Positions 16,139-26,568 are shown, numbered from the stretch's first letter. The stretch is 64,000 nt of DNA from Stenotrophomonas acidaminiphila (GCF_001431595.1 NZ_LDJO01000021.1:1-64000); one strand, 5' to 3'. Translations and numbers: made by a program. The notes: generated by a model from the sequence alone, not told the origin.

Positions 16139-19100
16139 ATGAAACAGAAGTCACGCATGCACGCCCGGAGCTCGCTGTCCGGGGCCATCGCCGTCGCACT
16201 GGCCACCGCCGTGCTGCCGGTCAGCGCCATCGCCCAACAGGCGGCCACGCCAACGCCCGATGCCACCACGCTGGATGCGGTCACCGTCACCGGTTACCGC
16301 TACGCCATCGAGAAGAGCCTGCAGCAGAAGCGCGATGCCAACGCGGTGGTCGAAGTCATCACCGCCGAGGACGTCGGCAAGTTCCCCGACAAGAACGTGG
16401 CCGACGCGCTGCAGCGCGTGCCGGGCGTGATCATCACCCGCAGCGGCGGCGAAGGTAAGAACGTCAGCGTGCGCGGCCTGGCCGCCGACCTGACCCTGAC
16501 GCAACTGAACGGCAACTACGTCGCCAGCTCGGAAACCAACAACGAAGCCTCGCGCTCCTTCAACTACACCCTTCTGCCGTCCAACATGCTGTCGGCCGCC
16601 GAGCTGTACAAAACGCCGGAGGCACGCCTGGACGAAGGCGGCATCGGCGGCACGGTGATCCTGCGTACCCGTCGCCCGCTGGACATGGAATCCAACACCG
16701 GCTTCGCCAGCATCGAAGGCACCTCTTCGGACACCAGCAGCGGTGTCGACCCGCAGGCCTCGGCGCTGTACTCCTGGCACAGCAAGGACGAGCGCTTCGG
16801 GTTGCTGGTCGGTGCCACCAGGCAGAACCGCACCAACCGCGGCATGGATGTCACCACCGAGGACTGGCAGTGGTACAGCGATCGCCTCGATGCCAACGGC
16901 AACATCAGCCATGACTATGTCTGGAACGAGGCAGGCACTACCCGCAACCCGCCTGTCGACGCGCATGGCAACCCGATGAAGGATGTGTCGCAGTTCTGGG
17001 GCCGCTCCGGCATCTATGACCAGAACGGCCGCCACTACTCCGGTTTCTCGATGCCGACCTCGGTCAACTTCGCGGTGAAGGACGAGAAGCGCGAACGCAC
17101 CGGTGGCCAGCTGACCTTCCAGTTCAAGCCGGTCGACAACGTCACCATGACCGCGAACTACTTCCGCTTCGAGCTGCAGGGCAACTACACCCAGAACATG
17201 CTCAAGATTCCGGAGTGGAACCTGGCGCGCGTGGCCGGTGACGGCAACTGGGAAGGCGGCCGCCTGCTCAACGGTTTCACCATGGACCCGAGCGGCACCA
17301 TCGTCACTGGCGCCGAGTACGAAAAGCTCGCCGGCAAGACCTACATCTGCAGCGAGGACGCCGCCGCCGCCGCGGGCCTGCCAGGCGGTGGCTGGGGACC
17401 GGATGACTGCACCATCCCCACCCCGCAGCTGACCGGCACCTACAGCCGCGAGAAGGCCTTGTCGCAGACTGCCGACCTGAGCGTGGACTGGGATATCAGC
17501 CCGCTGTGGAAGGCCAGCTTCGCCGGCGGCCGCACCTGGTCCGAGGGCGGCCCGTCGATGAGCTTCCGCATGTCAGCCAAGCCGCGCCGCAAAGTCGGCA
17601 ACAGTTGGGAAGCCGGCAATCTGTACAGCGCGTGGGATCTCACCGGAACGCCGACCGCGACCTTCTCGCCCGATCTGCAGCAGAAGCTGATGTCCGGTGT
17701 CGCCGAGATCGACACAGGCTCGACCGACTCGTCGTGGATGCAGACCAGCATCGAGCAGAACCACTTCCAGGCCGATTTCACCAAGCTGTTCGAAGCCGGC
17801 GTCCTGGACTCGATACAGTTCGGCGCCAAGTACAACGACACCGACGTGCACCGCAACACCGGCAATACCTACTGGGTGTGCCAGGGTGCGGACCCTGGCG
17901 ATTACAGCAAGCGCTACCAGGCAGGCTGTGATTCCACCGCGGGCATCGCGCAGCCGGGCTTCTTCCTGTCGCAACCACTGGGTAACATCGCCGGTGGCTT
18001 CAACGCCAACCTGTTCCCGGGTATCAACTACCCGGCCTATATCGACTACCTCAACAACACCTACGGCCCGGCACAGAACCGCCGTGAAGACGATTTCGTC
18101 TACAACGTCGGCGAGAAGGTCTACTCCGGTTATTTCCAGGCCAACTTCCGCACCGAGCGCCTGCGCGGCAACATCGGCGTGCGCGTGGCACGCACCAGGC
18201 AGCATGCGGAATCGAGCGATTCGGTCGAGCGCTTCATCGACTACTTCGCCGACAACGCCGCCGGCAATCCCATGGCCTGTACGGATCCCGCCGCCGCGGC
18301 GCTGCTCGGCTCGAACACCGGCTATGGCTGCGAAAGCGGCTTCGTGCGCCTGCCCGACGCCATGGCCCGCGAAAAGACCTACGAGCTTGCGGCGCTGGAC
18401 AAGACCTATACCGACATCCTGCCGAGCTTCAACATCGCCTGGGACATCACCGAGAGTCTGGTGTTGCGTGGAGCGGCATCCAAGGTCATCGCTCGCCCGC
18501 GTTACACCAGCATCGCCTATCCGGGTGGTCTGAGCTACTACAGCCAGGAATACAGCAACGACCGTGTCGTTGCCGGCGGCGCGGTCAATCCCGGCTGGTA
18601 CGGTTCCGGCAGCAACAAGGGCCTGGATCCGTTCGAGGCCACCCAGTACGACCTGAGCCTGGAGTGGTACTTCAAGCCCGGCGCGGTGGCCGGCATCGGC
18701 CTGTTCCGCAAGGACGTGAAGAACTTCACCATCGGCGTCGAACGCGACATGCAGATGAACGTCGGCGGGCAGATGGTCACGGTGCAGAACTACAAGACCG
18801 ATGCCAATGGTCGTGACGCGGTGTCGCAGGGTGTGGAGCTGTATGGCCAGTACACCTTCGACTTCGGCCTGGGCTTCCAGGCCAACTACACCTACAACGA
18901 CACCAACATGGCCTCGGTCGAGATCAACGGCGAGAGCATCGGCGCCTCGCCGCTGGTCGGCAGCGCCAGGAACCAGGCCAACTTCACCGTGTTCTACGAG
19001 AATGCCCGCTTCCTGGCACGCGCCTCGTACAACCGTCGTGGCGAGGTGGTCGGCGACCTGAGCAACGGCTTCAATATCTATACCGAGCCGTACGATCAGT

Positions 19101-19273
19101 TGGACCTCAACACGGCTTTCAACATCCGCGAGGATCTGACGCTGACCGCCTCCGTACTGAACGCCACCAAGTCCGAGCAGCGCGCGCACCTGGGCAATGA
19201 CACCAAGGCCCGCTTCTACTCCAATGGCTACAGCGGTCGCCAGCTGTATCTGGGCCTGACCTGGAAGTTCTGA
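16139..19273 (+). CDS. TonB-dependent receptor for a mannoside
   Basis: Outer-membrane active transporter of 1044 aa. It has a signal peptide (about 1-32, cleavage near AIAQQA), a TonB box (LDAVTVTGYR), a plug domain (VVEVITAEDVGKFPDKN, ALQRVPGVIITR, GGIGGTVILRTRRP) and a 22-strand barrel ending in the terminal Phe required for assembly (LTWKF). The GFPDKN-like plug motif is typical of the sugar-linked receptor class common in Xanthomonadaceae and Caulobacter. The start follows a GGAGAGGGAGAGAG ribosome-binding site. Operators for the locus repressor lie 50, 173 and 448 bp upstream. It probably takes up mannose-rich oligosaccharides for the GH92/GH47/GH2 enzymes. Confidence 0.95.
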   Translation: MKQKSRMHARSSLSGAIAVALATAVLPVSAIAQQAATPTPDATTLDAVTVTGYRYAIEKSLQQKRDANAVVEVITAEDVGKFPDKNVADALQRVPGVIITRSGGEGKNVSVRGLAADLTLTQLNGNYVASSETNNEASRSFNYTLLPSNMLSAAELYKTPEARLDEGGIGGTVILRTRRPLDMESNTGFASIEGTSSDTSSGVDPQASALYSWHSKDERFGLLVGATRQNRTNRGMDVTTEDWQWYSDRLDANGNISHDYVWNEAGTTRNPPVDAHGNPMKDVSQFWGRSGIYDQNGRHYSGFSMPTSVNFAVKDEKRERTGGQLTFQFKPVDNVTMTANYFRFELQGNYTQNMLKIPEWNLARVAGDGNWEGGRLLNGFTMDPSGTIVTGAEYEKLAGKTYICSEDAAAAAGLPGGGWGPDDCTIPTPQLTGTYSREKALSQTADLSVDWDISPLWKASFAGGRTWSEGGPSMSFRMSAKPRRKVGNSWEAGNLYSAWDLTGTPTATFSPDLQQKLMSGVAEIDTGSTDSSWMQTSIEQNHFQADFTKLFEAGVLDSIQFGAKYNDTDVHRNTGNTYWVCQGADPGDYSKRYQAGCDSTAGIAQPGFFLSQPLGNIAGGFNANLFPGINYPAYIDYLNNTYGPAQNRREDDFVYNVGEKVYSGYFQANFRTERLRGNIGVRVARTRQHAESSDSVERFIDYFADNAAGNPMACTDPAAAALLGSNTGYGCESGFVRLPDAMAREKTYELAALDKTYTDILPSFNIAWDITESLVLRGAASKVIARPRYTSIAYPGGLSYYSQEYSNDRVVAGGAVNPGWYGSGSNKGLDPFEATQYDLSLEWYFKPGAVAGIGLFRKDVKNFTIGVERDMQMNVGGQMVTVQNYKTDANGRDAVSQGVELYGQYTFDFGLGFQANYTYNDTNMASVEINGESIGASPLVGSARNQANFTVFYENARFLARASYNRRGEVVGDLSNGFNIYTEPYDQLDLNTAFNIREDLTLTASVLNATKSEQRAHLGNDTKARFYSNGYSGRQLYLGLTWKF

Positions 19274-19294
19274 TCCCTGCCTTCCGGACACCCA

Positions 19295-19333
19295 CGACAA
19301 CAGCCGCGCTGGTACAGGCGGCTGTCGTCGTTT
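19295..19333 (+). terminator. probable terminator of the TonB-dependent receptor gene
   Basis: A hairpin with the perfect core stem ACAGCCGC (19300-19307) / GCGGCTGT (19318-19325), an outer ACGAC/GTCGT extension, and a short T-run (TTTG) about 25 bp after the receptor stop codon. The T-tract is weak. Confidence 0.55.
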
Positions 19334-19336
19334 GTA

Positions 19337-19396
19337 GCGTTTGCAGATGCGCGGCTCGCCCCGCATGGGCTTCACCGCAAACGCCCCGTGCGGGGC
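19337..19396. repeat. intergenic repeat-like palindromic element
   Basis: The 8-bp inverted repeat GCGTTTGC (19337-19344) / GCAAACGC (19377-19384) is separated by 32 bp and followed directly by a GCCCCG-TG-CGGGGC hairpin (19383-19396). It lies between convergent genes. The architecture resembles a REP-like or short dispersed element; copy number could not be tested here. Confidence 0.35.
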
Positions 19397-19466
19397 AAGC
19401 CACGTACCTACGGACTACCTGCGTGGATGCGGGGCCTGCCGCGCGTCTACGGTAATCCGGCAATTC

Positions 19467-20087
19467 TCAGGTCAGCGGCGTCATCACCGCGCTGCGGTAC
19501 GCCGGGCGCTGTTGCAGCCGTGCATACCAGCCGGCCAGGTGCGGCAGCTCCGGGCGCTGGACCGGCATCTCGAACCAGGCATAGGCGAACGCGCCGAGCG
19601 GGATGTCGCCCATCGCGAACGTGTCCCCGGACAACCACGACTGCCGCGCCAGCTCGGCGTCGGCCAGTGCCAGCAGCTCGCCACAACGCACCAGCGCAGC
19701 GTCGATGCGCGCCGCGTCGCGGTCGGCCGGCGCGGTGCGCACCACGCCCCAGAACAGGTCGCGGAAGGCCACAGCGAAGCTGGAGATGGTCCAGTCCATC
19801 CACTTCTCGCTCTGCGCGCGCAACGCCGGATCTTCCGGATACAGCGTGCCCAGCGCATAGCGCGCCGACAGGTAACGGACGATGGCGTTGGACTCCCAAA
19901 CCGGCAGGCCATGATCCTCGATCACCGGCACCAGCCCGTTGGGATTCATCTGCCGGTACTCGGGCGTCTGCGTACCGCCGAACGCGCCGCCGACCTCGAT
20001 CGATTCGTAGGGCAGGCCGATCTCCTCGGCGCACCACAACACCTTGCGCACGTTGCTGGAATTGCGACGTCCCCAGATCTTCAACAT
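19467..20087 (-). CDS. glutathione S-transferase family protein
   Basis: Cytoplasmic GST of 206 aa. The N-terminal thioredoxin-like domain opens with KIWGRRNSSNVRKVLWCAEE, and the cis-Pro and glutathione-binding residues lie in NPNGLVPVIEDHGLPVWESNAI. The C-terminal helical domain contains WLSGDTFAMGDIPLGAFAY, with the capping-box Asp. The length is normal. The gene is convergent with the mannoside TBDR, and upstream lies the NYN-domain gene, 79 bp away. The physiological substrate is unknown. Its position next to the sugar locus is probably incidental. Confidence 0.93.
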   Translation of the reverse strand: MLKIWGRRNSSNVRKVLWCAEEIGLPYESIEVGGAFGGTQTPEYRQMNPNGLVPVIEDHGLPVWESNAIVRYLSARYALGTLYPEDPALRAQSEKWMDWTISSFAVAFRDLFWGVVRTAPADRDAARIDAALVRCGELLALADAELARQSWLSGDTFAMGDIPLGAFAYAWFEMPVQRPELPHLAGWYARLQQRPAYRSAVMTPLT

Positions 20088-20166
20088 TGCGGTTCCCGTG
20101 GTGGGCGATGCCAGCCGCGCACGATACGCCGGCCCACGTCATGACGGCGTCCGCAGCGGTGCGCCG

Positions 20167-20943
20167 TCACGCCGCGCCCGGCTTGCCGGCCTTGGGCGCG
20201 GCCTTGCGCGGCAGCGCGCGCACGTAGGACGACTTGCCGTCCTTCTTCAGCTCGAACAGGCCGATCGCGGCGAGCAGGTCGGATAGCTTGCCGTACCCGT
20301 AGTTGCGCGGGTCGAACGAGGCCTGGTTGCCGATCTGGCTGCCCACCGGCCCCAGGTGCGCCCAGCCGTCCTCGCCCTCGGCCGCACTCACCGCGCGACG
20401 CAGCATCTTCACCAGCCGCGTGTCGCCACGCAGTTCGGCGCCGCTCTTGCGCGGACGCGCCTCCTCGCCCACGTCCGGGCCGACTTCCGGCGTGCCCGGG
20501 TGCGACTGCCCCAGCACTTCCAGGTAGGTGAACTGCGAGCAGGCGTTGACGAAGGGATCGGGCGTCTTCTTCTCGCCGAAGCCGTACACCTTCACCCCGT
20601 CAGTCAGCAGGCGCATCACCAGCGGGGTGAAGTCGGCATCGCTGGAGACGATGGCAAAGCCATCCAGGTTGCGGGCGTAGAGCAGGTCCATCGCATCGAT
20701 CACCATCGCCATGTCCGACGCGTTCTTGCCCTTGGAATAGGCGAACTGCTGGATCGGCCGGATCGCGTACTCGTGCAGCACCGACTCCCAGCCCTTCAGG
20801 CGCGGGCTCTTCCAGTTGCCGTAGGCGCGGCGCACGTTGGCCACGCCGAAGCGCGCCACCTCGGACAGCACTTCGTCGATCTTCGCCGCGGGCGCGTTGT
20901 CGGCGTCGATCAGCAGGGCGATGCGCTTCTCGGAATCGGACAC
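20167..20943 (-). CDS. NYN-domain (LabA/DUF88) protein with C-terminal OST-HTH/LOTUS domain
   Basis: Protein of 258 aa combining a PIN-like NYN nuclease domain with an OST-HTH (LOTUS) RNA-binding domain. The NYN domain (about 1-150) shows conserved acidic sites in IALLIDADNAP, KNASDMAMVIDAMDLLY and GFAIVSSDADFTPLV. The OST-HTH part (about 180-250) is recognised from LVKMLRRAV and the FDPRNYGYGKLSDLLAAIG segment. An acidic/basic linker joins them. The family is thought to act in RNA processing or quality control, but no substrate is established. It is divergently transcribed from ndh. Confidence 0.88.
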   Translation of the reverse strand: MSDSEKRIALLIDADNAPAAKIDEVLSEVARFGVANVRRAYGNWKSPRLKGWESVLHEYAIRPIQQFAYSKGKNASDMAMVIDAMDLLYARNLDGFAIVSSDADFTPLVMRLLTDGVKVYGFGEKKTPDPFVNACSQFTYLEVLGQSHPGTPEVGPDVGEEARPRKSGAELRGDTRLVKMLRRAVSAAEGEDGWAHLGPVGSQIGNQASFDPRNYGYGKLSDLLAAIGLFELKKDGKSSYVRALPRKAAPKAGKPGAA

Positions 20944-21064
20944 GGCGGTCTCTCCATGGCGGTCGGCTGGGTCCCAGTATCGATCATCGACATGCGCCTG
21001 CGCACCCCGTGCGAAAATGGTGGCCGGTTGTCACGCCCTGCACGGCCTTCCCCCGGAGTACCGC

Positions 21065-22360
21065 ATGCCCCATGACCGCCCTCCCCGCCTGTTGATCATC
21101 GGCGGCGGCTTCGCCGGCCTCTGGGCCACCCGCGCCCTCGCCGGCGCGAACCTGCGCATCACCCTGATCGACCGCCGCAACCACCACCTGTTCCAGCCGC
21201 TGCTGTACCAGGTGGCGACCGCCGGCCTGTCGGCCCCGGACATCGCCGCGCCGCTGCGCCACATCCTCGGCCGCCAGCGCAACGTCGAAGTCCGGCTGGG
21301 CGAAGTGGAGGCGATCGACAAGCAGCACCGCCAGGTGCGGCTGCGTGATGGCGGCACCCTGGACTACGACCTGCTGCTGGTGGCCAGCGGCGCCACCCAC
21401 GCCTATTTCGGCAACGACCAATGGGCGGCTGACGCGCCCGGGCTGAAGACGCTGGACGATGCGCTGGCGCTGCGGCGGCGGCTGCTGCTGGCCTTCGAGA
21501 AGGCCGAGGCCGAAGCGGACCCGGCCAGGAAGGCGGCATGGCTGAGTTTCGCCATCGTCGGCGGCGGCCCCACCGGCGTCGAGCTGGCCGGCACCCTGGC
21601 CGAGATCGCGCGCCACACCCTGCGCAACGAATTCCGCCATATCGATCCGGCGTCGGCGAAAGTGCGCCTGGTCGAGGCCGGGCCGCGGGTGTTGTCCAGC
21701 TTTCCGGAAGTGCTGTCGCTGAAGGCACGCCGGCAACTGGAGCGGCTCGGGGTGGAGGTGCATACCGGCACCCCGGTGACCGCCATCGATGCGCAGGGCT
21801 TCCGCCTGGGCGGGGACTTCATCGCCGCCCGCACCGTGGTCTGGGCCGCCGGTGTCGCCGCTTCGCCGCTGGCGCGGACGCTGGACACGCCGCTGGACCG
21901 GGCCGGCCGGGTGCAGGTGCAACCCGATCTCACCGTCCCCGGCCACCCGGAGATCTTCGTCGCCGGCGACCTGGCCGCGCTGGCCCAGGCCGATGGCCGG
22001 CCGGTGCCGGGCGTGGCCCCGGCCGCGAAGCAGATGGGCAAGTACGTTGCCGCCGCCATCCATGCGCGGCTGCAGCAGCGCGCCGCGCCGCCGCCGTTCC
22101 GCTATCGCGACCAGGGCAACCTAGCCACCATCGGGCGCATGGCCGCCATCGTGCACATGGGCCGGCTCAAGCTGTCCGGCCTGCTCGCCTGGTGGTTCTG
22201 GCTGGCAGCGCACGTGTTCTTCCTGATCGGCTTCCGCAACCGGCTGGTGGTGCTGCTCAACTGGGCGGTGGCGTACTGGAGCTACCAGCGCGGCGCGCGC
22301 ATCATCTTCGGCGACGCCGATGCCGAGGCCGATCCGCCCACGCGGCCGCCGGCAGACTGA
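21065..22360 (+). CDS. ndh: type II NADH:quinone oxidoreductase (NDH-2)
   Basis: Single-subunit FAD-dependent NADH dehydrogenase of 431 aa that passes electrons from NADH to quinone without proton pumping. The FAD-binding Rossmann motif is LLIIGGGFAGLWATRAL, the second (NADH) Rossmann motif is FAIVGGGPTGVELAGTLAE, and the conserved quinone-region stretch is NHHLFQPLLYQVATAGLS. The FAD-binding C-terminal motif is IFVAGDLAAL. The C-terminus (about 365-425) has hydrophobic helices for membrane anchoring. The start at 21065 follows a GGAG ribosome-binding site. An open frame further upstream overlaps the divergent gene and is rejected. Confidence 0.93.
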   Translation: MPHDRPPRLLIIGGGFAGLWATRALAGANLRITLIDRRNHHLFQPLLYQVATAGLSAPDIAAPLRHILGRQRNVEVRLGEVEAIDKQHRQVRLRDGGTLDYDLLLVASGATHAYFGNDQWAADAPGLKTLDDALALRRRLLLAFEKAEAEADPARKAAWLSFAIVGGGPTGVELAGTLAEIARHTLRNEFRHIDPASAKVRLVEAGPRVLSSFPEVLSLKARRQLERLGVEVHTGTPVTAIDAQGFRLGGDFIAARTVVWAAGVAASPLARTLDTPLDRAGRVQVQPDLTVPGHPEIFVAGDLAALAQADGRPVPGVAPAAKQMGKYVAAAIHARLQQRAAPPPFRYRDQGNLATIGRMAAIVHMGRLKLSGLLAWWFWLAAHVFFLIGFRNRLVVLLNWAVAYWSYQRGARIIFGDADAEADPPTRPPAD

Positions 22361-22372
22361 CCGGCAACGGGC

Positions 22373-22774
22373 CTAGCCGTTGCCGCCGGCGAACTGCTCG
22401 AACACCTGCTGGCCGGTCAGCGTCGGCGTCTGGTTGGCCAGCGCATAGAACGGCGGCTTCTCGTCGATGAAGATCTGGCTGGCCAGTTCGAAGGCCTGGT
22501 CCTGGAACAGCCCGGCCGAGACGTAGTACTCGCCATCGGGCACCAGCCGGTAGTAAAGCGTGCTGCCGCAGGTACCGCAGAACGCGCGCTCGGCCCACTC
22601 CGAGGAGCGGAAGGTCTTCAGCGCAGCACCGCTGAACTGCACATTGTCGTCACAATGCACGGCGAAGAACGGCCCGCCGGTCCAGCGCCGGCACATGCTG
22701 CAATGACACAGGCCGATCTGCGTCGCATCGCCGGCCACCACTTCAACCGCGCCGCACAGGCAGGTTCCCTTCAT
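22373..22774 (-). CDS. GFA-family (CENP-V/GFA) zinc-binding protein
   Basis: Small protein of 133 aa with the zinc-binding cysteines of the glutathione-dependent formaldehyde-activating fold: GTCLCGAV, CHCSMCRRWTG and FCGTCGSTLYY. Most members have unknown function despite the family name; formaldehyde detoxification should not be assumed. The ATG at 22774 is preferred because of a GGAG at ideal spacing. In-frame ATGs at 22786 and 22798 are possible. It is convergent with ndh, with only 12 bp between the stop codons. Confidence 0.9.
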   Translation of the reverse strand: MKGTCLCGAVEVVAGDATQIGLCHCSMCRRWTGGPFFAVHCDDNVQFSGAALKTFRSSEWAERAFCGTCGSTLYYRLVPDGEYYVSAGLFQDQAFELASQIFIDEKPPFYALANQTPTLTGQQVFEQFAGGNG

Positions 22775-22898
22775 CGTCGTCTCCATTCGTGGATGCATCC
22801 ACGCAATCTACACCGCGGCGACGCCACCGAAGCCACCCGCGGTCGCGGTTCCGCAAGGCGGTGCCGGCATGTCCGCGCCGGTACCGGCGAGCGGCAAC

Positions 22899-22926
22899 GA
22901 AAAAGCCCGGGTTTCCCCGGGCTCTT
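22899..22926 (-). terminator. rho-independent terminator of rpoH
   Basis: On the minus strand AGAGCCCGGGG-AAA-CCCGGGCTTTTTC forms a GC-rich hairpin (GCCCGGG/CCCGGGC) followed by a T-tract, 27 bp after the rpoH stop. Confidence 0.88.
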
Positions 22927-22952
22927 CGCGTGCCAGCCTGGCGGCGTGGCGA

Positions 22953-23828
<876 letters not shown>

Positions 23829-24009
23829 AGGACCTCATCTTAGCAGTCGAACTATTGGACTGCCCGGTACAGAAAAAGTTCCAGCGTTCCATTTTTGTTG
23901 AAAAACAACCCTGGAAGCACCCCTGAAACTCCCCGGATGGATCAGCGGGGACATCAACCCAGCCTAACAGGAAGCCGGTCTCCGCCGCATGACAGGACCC
24001 CGCGACCGT

Positions 24010-24744
24010 TCAGCCGCCGGCGAGCTGGGCGTCCAGCGCCGCCCGGGGCGGCAGGCGCCAGTCGATCGGCGCCTGGCCACGACGCACCAGGTACTCGTTG
24101 GCCTGGGAGAAATGGCGGCAGCCGAGGAAGCCGCGGTGGGCCGAAAGCGGCGAGGGATGCGGCGCCTTCAGCACGCGGTGGCGGCGGGTGTCGATGACCT
24201 TGCCCTTGGCCTGCGCGTAGCTGCCCCAGAGCAGGAACACCAGGCCTTCGCGCTCGCGGTTGAGGACATCGACCACATGGTCGGTGAAACCCTCCCAGCC
24301 CTTGCCCTGGTGGGCACCGGCGCGGCCTTCCTCGACCGTCAGCACGGCGTTGAGCAGCAACACCCCCTGCCGCGTCCAGGGCAGCAGGCAGCCGTGGTCC
24401 GGGCGCTGGAACGGCGGCGCGACGTTGCCGTCGCCTTCCAGCTCCTTGTAGATGTTCAGCAGCGACGGCGGCACCGGCACCCCCGGCATCACCGAAAAGC
24501 ACAGGCCATGGGCCTGGCCGAGGCCGTGGTACGGATCCTGGCCGAGCACCACCACCTTCACCTGCTCGAACGGGGTCGCGTCGAATGCGGCGAATATCTG
24601 CGGCCCCGGCGGGAACACCCGCGCACCGGCGGCCTTGCGCTGGCGCAGGAAGGCCGACAGCTCGCGCATGTCCGGGCGCAGCAGCCAGTCGCCGATGCGT
24701 GCCTTCCAGCCCGGTTCGAGCTGGATGTTCGGTGCCGCGCTCAC
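24010..24744 (-). CDS. ung: uracil-DNA glycosylase
   Basis: Base-excision repair enzyme of 244 aa removing uracil from DNA. Family-1 UDG motifs are present: the water-activating loop [10 protein letters not shown] (catalytic Asp), the uracil-binding stretch [11 protein letters not shown], and the leucine-intercalation loop [13 protein letters not shown]. It starts with GTG at 24744, which overlaps the stop of the upstream response regulator by 4 bp (GTGA), implying translational coupling. The length is typical. Confidence 0.96.
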   Translation of the reverse strand: MSAAPNIQLEPGWKARIGDWLLRPDMRELSAFLRQRKAAGARVFPPGPQIFAAFDATPFEQVKVVVLGQDPYHGLGQAHGLCFSVMPGVPVPPSLLNIYKELEGDGNVAPPFQRPDHGCLLPWTRQGVLLLNAVLTVEEGRAGAHQGKGWEGFTDHVVDVLNREREGLVFLLWGSYAQAKGKVIDTRRHRVLKAPHPSPLSAHRGFLGCRHFSQANEYLVRRGQAPIDWRLPPRAALDAQLAGG

Positions 24745-25583
24745 AGCGCCGCGGCCGGCTGTGCCAGCCGGGTCAGGCGCAGCTGGAACAGCACCTTGGT
24801 CACCAGCAGGCGCTCCTCGATCGGCTTCTGCACCAGGTCGTTGGCACCGGCCTGCAGCAACGCGGACTGGTTGTGCGGGTTGCTGTCGCCGGTCATCACC
24901 AGCACCGGCAGGCGGCGCTTGCCGTAGCCGAAGTCGATGCGCACGCGCTCGACCACGTCGCGGCCATTGAGCTCGCCCTTGAGGGTGACGTCGGTGAGCA
25001 CCAGGTCGATGCGGCGCGTGGTGCGTCCCAGCGATTCGGCGGTCAGCAGCGAGAACGCGTCCTCGGCGGTGAGCACGTGCACCACGTGCAGGTCGTGGCG
25101 CTCGAGCATGCGCTTGGTGGCCTCGGCCACCACCCGGCTGTCCTCGACATACAGCACGGTCGCGCCGGGCACCGGCTCGGGCTGCACGTAGCCACGGATG
25201 AAGGTCGCCAGCGCCTCGTGGCCCAGCGCCTTGTCGAAATAATCGGTGACGAATTCGTTGAAGCGGCGCTGCTCCAGGTGGCGCTGGGCATCGCCGGACA
25301 CCACGATCACCGGCACGTAGGCCTGCCCGGCCGCCTCGCGCACGCTGCGCGCCAGCGCCAGGCCATCGCCGTCGGGCAGGGCCAGCGAAGTGGTGACCAG
25401 GTGCACCGGGCCGGTCGCCAGCGCCGTGCGCGCTTCCTCGATGCCGGCACAGCCCACCACCTCCACGTCCGGCAGCTCGCGCTGCAACACGTCGGAGATC
25501 AGCTTGCGCACCAGTTTTGAACCATCGACCACCATCACCCGGGGGGCGTCGCTGATCAGATGCTTGAGCTCGTGGGTGGACAT
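24741..25583 (-). CDS. response regulator with two receiver domains, first one degenerate
   Basis: Protein of 280 aa made of two tandem CheY-like receivers and no output domain. In the second receiver (about 140-265) the acidic pair E147-D148 and phospho-acceptor D198 (LVLTDVT) are intact. In the first (about 14-130) the phospho-acceptor position is Ser66 ([11 protein letters not shown]) and one of the two acidic-pocket residues is Gly21 (VVDGSK), so it should not be phosphorylated normally. The ATG lies 8 bp after the ftsX stop, so it is part of the ftsE-ftsX-ung operon. No histidine kinase is nearby. It may be a single-domain relay or adaptor; targets are unknown. Confidence 0.88.
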   Translation of the reverse strand: MSTHELKHLISDAPRVMVVDGSKLVRKLISDVLQRELPDVEVVGCAGIEEARTALATGPVHLVTTSLALPDGDGLALARSVREAAGQAYVPVIVVSGDAQRHLEQRRFNEFVTDYFDKALGHEALATFIRGYVQPEPVPGATVLYVEDSRVVAEATKRMLERHDLHVVHVLTAEDAFSLLTAESLGRTTRRIDLVLTDVTLKGELNGRDVVERVRIDFGYGKRRLPVLVMTGDSNPHNQSALLQAGANDLVQKPIEERLLVTKVLFQLRLTRLAQPAAAL

Positions 25584-25590
25584 GCGCGTG

Positions 25591-26568
25591 TCAGGTATCG
25601 GTCGGGCGAGTCTGCCTGAGGAAGTGCCCGGTCACCAGCCACGCGCCCAGCCAGCCCAGGATCACCGTGCCCAGCACCACCAGCCCCGAATGCAGCGCAT
25701 CGAGCCCATGCAGGGTGAACGCGCTGCCGTAACTGCCGGTCAACGCCGCCAGCGGCGGGCGCAGGGCCAGGCCGCAGGCGCCGATCAGCGCCAATGCCAG
25801 CGCACCCGCAGCCAGGCCGTACCAGGCGCCCAGGTAGACGAAAGGACGGCGGATGAAGCCGTCGCTGGCGCCCAGCAGCTGCAGCACGCCGATTTCCTCG
25901 CGCCGCGCCTGGATGTCCAGCCGCACGGTATTGCCGACCACCAGCACCGCCCCCAGCCCCAGCAGCAGCGACAGCACCTGCACCAGGCGCGCGCCGAACC
26001 CGAGCCAGGCGTCCAGGCGCTGGCGCCACAGGGCATCGTGCTGGACCAGGTCGGCCTGCGGCAGGGCCTGCAGCGACTCGGCCAGGGCCATGTCCTGGTT
26101 TCCTGCCGGGGTGACGATCAGCAGCGTCGGCAGCGGGTTCTCACCGAGCGCGTCGATCGCCTCGCCCAGCCCGGCGCTCTGGCGCAGTTCGGCCAGGCCT
26201 TCGTCGGGCGTGCGCAGCACCACGCCGGCCACGTCGGCGCGCGACCGCAGGCTCGCGGCCACGTCCTGCGCGGCGGCGCCGTCGACTTCGGGCTTGAGGA
26301 ACAGATTGATGTCGCGCGACTGCTGCACGCTGCCGGCGAACAGCTTGAGGTTGTCCAGCGCGATCGACAGGCCCAGCGGCAGCGCCAGGGCCAGCGCCAT
26401 CACCGCCACGGTCAGCACCGTCGCCCATGGCTTGCGCAGCGCGCGGCCAAGGCTGAAGACCACGCTGTGCAGGTGGTGGGCGAACCACACGCGCAGCCGC
26501 GACGGCGCGGGCGTGGCATGGGCGGCGAGCTTGTTCGCGGCCTCGGCCTTGTTCGCGTCCCTGCTCAT
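25591..26568 (-). CDS. ftsX: cell division protein FtsX
   Basis: Integral membrane partner of FtsE, 325 aa. It has a cytoplasmic N-terminus, a first transmembrane helix around ATVLTVAVMALALALPLGLS, a periplasmic loop (about 75-190) expected to engage peptidoglycan hydrolase activators, and three C-terminal helices (about 200-315). FtsEX couples ATP hydrolysis in the divisome to cell-wall hydrolysis. The start overlaps the ftsE stop by 4 bp (ATGA). The response regulator gene follows 8 bp after its stop. Confidence 0.95.
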   Translation of the reverse strand: MSRDANKAEAANKLAAHATPAPSRLRVWFAHHLHSVVFSLGRALRKPWATVLTVAVMALALALPLGLSIALDNLKLFAGSVQQSRDINLFLKPEVDGAAAQDVAASLRSRADVAGVVLRTPDEGLAELRQSAGLGEAIDALGENPLPTLLIVTPAGNQDMALAESLQALPQADLVQHDALWRQRLDAWLGFGARLVQVLSLLLGLGAVLVVGNTVRLDIQARREEIGVLQLLGASDGFIRRPFVYLGAWYGLAAGALALALIGACGLALRPPLAALTGSYGSAFTLHGLDALHSGLVVLGTVILGWLGAWLVTGHFLRQTRPTDT

